Assembly (NCBI RefSeq): GCF_000949385.2
Contig: NZ_JYKO02000001.1
Coordinates: 5,726,678 to 5,790,677 of the forward strand
DNA from: Pseudomonas sp. LFM046
GTDB lineage: Bacteria > Pseudomonadota > Gammaproteobacteria > Pseudomonadales > Pseudomonadaceae
Length of the DNA stretch: 64,000 nt
Direction: 5' to 3'
In this document: piece by piece, positions 61,354-64,000 of the stretch
Numbering within the stretch: position 1 is the stretch's first letter
Layout: every line of letters begins with the position of its first letter
The notes under the pieces: model-generated
Told to the model about the DNA's origin: nothing
Seen by the model: the letters and a program-made list of their open reading frames with translations, nothing else
The model's database searches: none
Translations under genes and position numbers: made by a program

Positions 61354-62721
61354 TTATTTGCCGATGCAGAAGCTGGAGAAGATGCGGCCGAGCAGGTCGT
61401 CGGAGCTGAAGGCGCCAGTGATTTCGCCGAGGGCCTGCTGGGCTTGGCGGAGGTCTTCGGCGAGCAACTCACCAGCGCCGGCGAGGGTGAGTTGGGAGCG
61501 GCCGTGATCGAGGAAGGCACCCGCCTGGCGCAGGGCCTCAAGGTGCCGGCGGCGCGCGCTGAAGCTGCTTTCTGCGGTCTGTTCGTAGCCCATGCAGGCC
61601 TTCAGGTGCTCACGCAGCAGTTCCAGGCCCTCACCGGAGCGGGCGGAGAGGCTGAGGGTGACGTGGCCGTCTTCACTGACTTCCAGGCCCACTGACTCGC
61701 CGCTGAGGTCGGCCTTGTTGCGAATCAGGGTAACTTTCGCCGGGTCGGGGCGCCGGTCGAGGAATTCCGGCCACAGCGCAAAAGGATCCACAGCCTCAGG
61801 AGCAGTGGCATCCACGACCAGGAGCACACGATCGGCTTCGCTGATGGCCTTGAGGGCGCGTTCCACGCCGATCTTTTCCACATGGTCATCGGTATCCCGC
61901 AGGCCGGCGGTATCCACAACGTGGAGCGGCATGCCGTCGATGTGGATATGTTCCCGGAGTACATCACGGGTGGTGCCGGCGATGTCGGTAACGATGGCGG
62001 CCTCGCGCCCCGCCAGGGCGTTCAGCAGGCTGGACTTGCCGGCATTCGGACGGCCGGCGATCACCACGGTCATGCCATCGCGCAGCAGGGCGCCCTGGCC
62101 GGCCTCACGGATCACTGTGGATAAGTTCTCCCGCACGCCGTCCAACATCCCCAGCACGTGGCCATCGGCGAGGAAATCGATCTCCTCTTCAGGGAAGTCG
62201 ATGGCGGCTTCGACGTAGATGCGCAGCTGGATCAGCTTCTCGGTCAGGGCATGGACACGCTTGGAAAACTCGCCCTGAAGGGAGCGTAGGGCGTTGCGGG
62301 CGGCTTGTTCAGAGCTGGCTTCGATCAGGTCGGCGATGGCTTCGGCCTGTGCCAGGTCCAGCTTGTCATTGAGGAAGGCACGTTCGCTGAATTCACCGGG
62401 ACGGGCTTGGCGTGCTCCCAGTTCCATGCAGCGACGCAGCAGCAGGTCGAGGACCACCGGGCCACCATGACCCTGCAGTTCGAATACGTCTTCACCGGTG
62501 AAGGAGTTGGGACCCGGAAAATAGAGGGCTATGCCTTGGTCCAGGGTCTGCCCGGTGCCATCGAGGAAGGGGCCGTAGTGGGCGAAGCGCGGTTTCGGCG
62601 TACGACCGCTGATGGCCTCGGCAATCTTCGCGGCGCGCGGCCCGGATACGCGGACAATGCCCACCCCGCCACGGCCCTGGGCGGTGGCAACGGCGGCGAT
62701 GGTGTCACGGACAGGATTCAT
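61354..62721 (-). CDS. mnmE: tRNA modification GTPase MnmE (TrmE)
   Basis: The 455-residue GTPase pairs with MnmG in cmnm5U34 synthesis. The N-terminal formyl-THF-binding domain ([22 protein letters not shown]) is followed by a helical domain and a G domain with G1 [13 protein letters not shown]2 DIAGTTRD, G3 DTAGLRD, G4 NKAD. The C-terminal CIGK carries the functional Cys. It is downstream of yidC. Confidence 0.96.
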   Translation of the reverse strand: MNPVRDTIAAVATAQGRGGVGIVRVSGPRAAKIAEAISGRTPKPRFAHYGPFLDGTGQTLDQGIALYFPGPNSFTGEDVFELQGHGGPVVLDLLLRRCMELGARQARPGEFSERAFLNDKLDLAQAEAIADLIEASSEQAARNALRSLQGEFSKRVHALTEKLIQLRIYVEAAIDFPEEEIDFLADGHVLGMLDGVRENLSTVIREAGQGALLRDGMTVVIAGRPNAGKSSLLNALAGREAAIVTDIAGTTRDVLREHIHIDGMPLHVVDTAGLRDTDDHVEKIGVERALKAISEADRVLLVVDATAPEAVDPFALWPEFLDRRPDPAKVTLIRNKADLSGESVGLEVSEDGHVTLSLSARSGEGLELLREHLKACMGYEQTAESSFSARRRHLEALRQAGAFLDHGRSQLTLAGAGELLAEDLRQAQQALGEITGAFSSDDLLGRIFSSFCIGK

Positions 62722-62757
62722 CGGTGGATACCTTCGGGTCTGCGAATGGCGGATAGC

Positions 62758-62782
62758 AAGACGCCCCCAGAGGGGGCGTCTT
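62758..62782. terminator. Strong hairpin between yidC and mnmE
   Basis: AAGACGCCCCC and GGGGGCGTCTT pair perfectly around AGA. No long T-run follows on the minus strand (TTGCTATCC), so it may be a weak terminator or an mRNA-stabilising stem that lets some read-through into mnmE. Confidence 0.7.
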
Positions 62783-62805
62783 GTTCAAGCGGTCTGGCGT
62801 CGCTG

Positions 62806-64000
62806 TCAGGCTGCTGCCTTCTTGCTGGCCGCCTCGATCTGCCGGGTAATGTACCACTGCTGGGCAATGGACAGGACGTTGTTGACCACCCAGTACAGGA
62901 CCAGACCGGCCGGGAACCACAGGAAGAAGAAGGTGAAGATGATCGGCATCAGCTTCAGCACCTTGGCCTGCATGGGGTCCGGCGGGGTCGGGTTCAGCAT
63001 CTGCTGGATGAACATGGTGGCGCCCATGATGATCGGCAGGATGAAGAAGGGGTCCTTGATCGACAGGTCGGTGATCCAGAACATCCACGGGGCCTGGCGC
63101 ATATCCACGCTTTCCAGCAGTACCCAGTAGAGGGCCAGGAAGACCGGCATCTGCACCAGGATCGGCAGGCAGCCGCCCAGCGGGTTGATCTTTTCCTTCT
63201 TGTACAGCTCCATCATCGCCTGGGACATTTTCTGGCGATCGTCACCATGCTGCTCTTTCAGTGCCTGCAGCTTCGGCGACACGGCGCGCATGCGGGCCAT
63301 GGACTTGTAGCTGGCGGCGGAGAGCGGGAAGAAAGCACCTTTGATCAGGATGGTCAGGACGATGATCGACCAGCCCCAGTTGCCCAGCAGGCTGTGGATA
63401 TGTTGCAGCAGCCAGAAAATTGGCTGAGCGATGAACCACAGGAAGCCGTAGTCGACGGTCAGTTCCAGACCCGGGGAGAGTTCCTTCAGGTGGTTCTGGA
63501 TCTTCGGACCGGCGTAGAGGGTGGCGGAGGTCTCTGCCGAGGCGCCGGCCGGAACGTTCAGTGCGGGGCCGACGAAACCGACGATGTAGTTGCCGCGAGA
63601 GTCCTTGCGAGTCTGGATAGCGTTGTTCTGGTCCTTCGGTGCGACCCAGGCAGTCACGAAGTAGTGCTGCAGCCAGGCAACCCAGCCGCCCTGAACGGTT
63701 TCCTTGAAGGGTTGCTTGTCCATGTCCTTCATGGACACCTTCTTGTACGGCTCGTCCGGAGTCCAGACCGCGGCACCCAGGTAGGTGGACACGCCGGTGG
63801 CGGTGGTGGAGGACGGGTCGGCGCTGGCGTCACGCTTCAGTTGTGCGTACATGCTGCCGGTCCAGGGCTGGGCGCTCTGGTTCTCGACCTTGTACGACAC
63901 CTGCAGCTCGTATTTGCCACGGGTCAGCGTGAAGCGCTTGGTGTAGTTGACGCCGGCTTCGCTGAAGGTCAGGTCGACGACCAGTTGTTCCTGGCCGTCC
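62806..64000 (-). CDS. yidC: Membrane protein insertase YidC, C-terminal part
   Basis: The frame is open to the window edge, so the N-terminus lies to the right. The visible 398 codons start in the periplasmic domain (DGQEQLVVDLTFSEAGVNYTKRF, then YELQVSYKVENQ). They continue with the five-helix insertase core: WSIIVLTILIKGAFFPLSAASYKSMARMRAVSPKLQ with the conserved Arg, FFILPIIMGATMFIQQML and PAGLVLYWVVNNVLSIAQQWYI. YidC inserts membrane proteins, including AtpE and AtpB encoded nearby. A one-mismatch DnaA box lies near 63393. Confidence 0.95.
   Translation of the reverse strand, partial: DGQEQLVVDLTFSEAGVNYTKRFTLTRGKYELQVSYKVENQSAQPWTGSMYAQLKRDASADPSSTTATGVSTYLGAAVWTPDEPYKKVSMKDMDKQPFKETVQGGWVAWLQHYFVTAWVAPKDQNNAIQTRKDSRGNYIVGFVGPALNVPAGASAETSATLYAGPKIQNHLKELSPGLELTVDYGFLWFIAQPIFWLLQHIHSLLGNWGWSIIVLTILIKGAFFPLSAASYKSMARMRAVSPKLQALKEQHGDDRQKMSQAMMELYKKEKINPLGGCLPILVQMPVFLALYWVLLESVDMRQAPWMFWITDLSIKDPFFILPIIMGATMFIQQMLNPTPPDPMQAKVLKLMPIIFTFFFLWFPAGLVLYWVVNNVLSIAQQWYITRQIEAASKKAAA

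Overview
The window is about 64 kb of a high-GC Pseudomonas-type chromosome close to the replication origin. Gene families and order match the P. aeruginosa PA54xx-PA55xx region: pycR-pycAB, hexR-like/zwf paralogue, trhP, uvrD, poxAB, mifSR, glmSRU, the atp operon and parAB-rsmG-mnmGE-yidC. From about 43.6 kb to the right end nearly everything lies on the minus strand. That fits leading-strand orientation if oriC lies just beyond the right edge, after yidC, as is usual in Pseudomonas. No tRNA, rRNA, IS element, prophage or CRISPR array was found.

Layout. 0-3.3 kb: end of an alanine symporter, asparaginase, a lipoprotein transglycosylase and a degenerate EAL protein. 3.4-18 kb: two-subunit pyruvate carboxylase with its LysR regulator, a thioredoxin-like protein, an RpiR/HexR-type regulator divergent from a glucose-6-phosphate dehydrogenase across a palindromic operator, a U32 tRNA-hydroxylation protein, a PAS-GGDEF-EAL protein and UvrD. 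18-28.7 kb: small regulators and housekeeping genes, a Kef-type antiporter, and a GntR regulator divergent from an aminotransferase/glutamine-synthetase-like pair with matching operator palindromes. 28.7-30.0 kb: a gene-free repeat array full of DnaA boxes. 30-33 kb: copper-related cassette. 33-40 kb: poxAB, then mifS-mifR and an alpha-ketoglutarate-type permease with a good sigma-54 promoter. 40-43.6 kb: a zinc-starvation-type cluster (two CobW GTPases, an exported Cys-rich protein, folE2) with a Zur-like box. 43.6-64 kb: cfa, glmS-glmR-glmU, atpIBEFHAGDC, parAB, rsmG, mnmG, mnmE, yidC.

The most unusual feature is the DnaA-box load. The exact 9-mer TTATCCACA occurs 25 times on either strand, where base composition predicts about 0.1. 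Seventeen copies lie between 28.08 and 37.85 kb. Part of this is a degenerate tandem array at 28.69-29.99 kb, with four pairs of box-like 9-mers spaced exactly 124 bp and pairs repeating every 384 bp. The rest sit inside unrelated genes in several reading frames. I propose a DnaA-titration or origin-control locus (datA-like in concept, not in sequence). A second origin-like box cluster with an AT-rich tract lies between mnmE and mnmG, and a perfect parS core lies inside folE2, so the right two-thirds of the window looks densely marked for chromosome replication and segregation.
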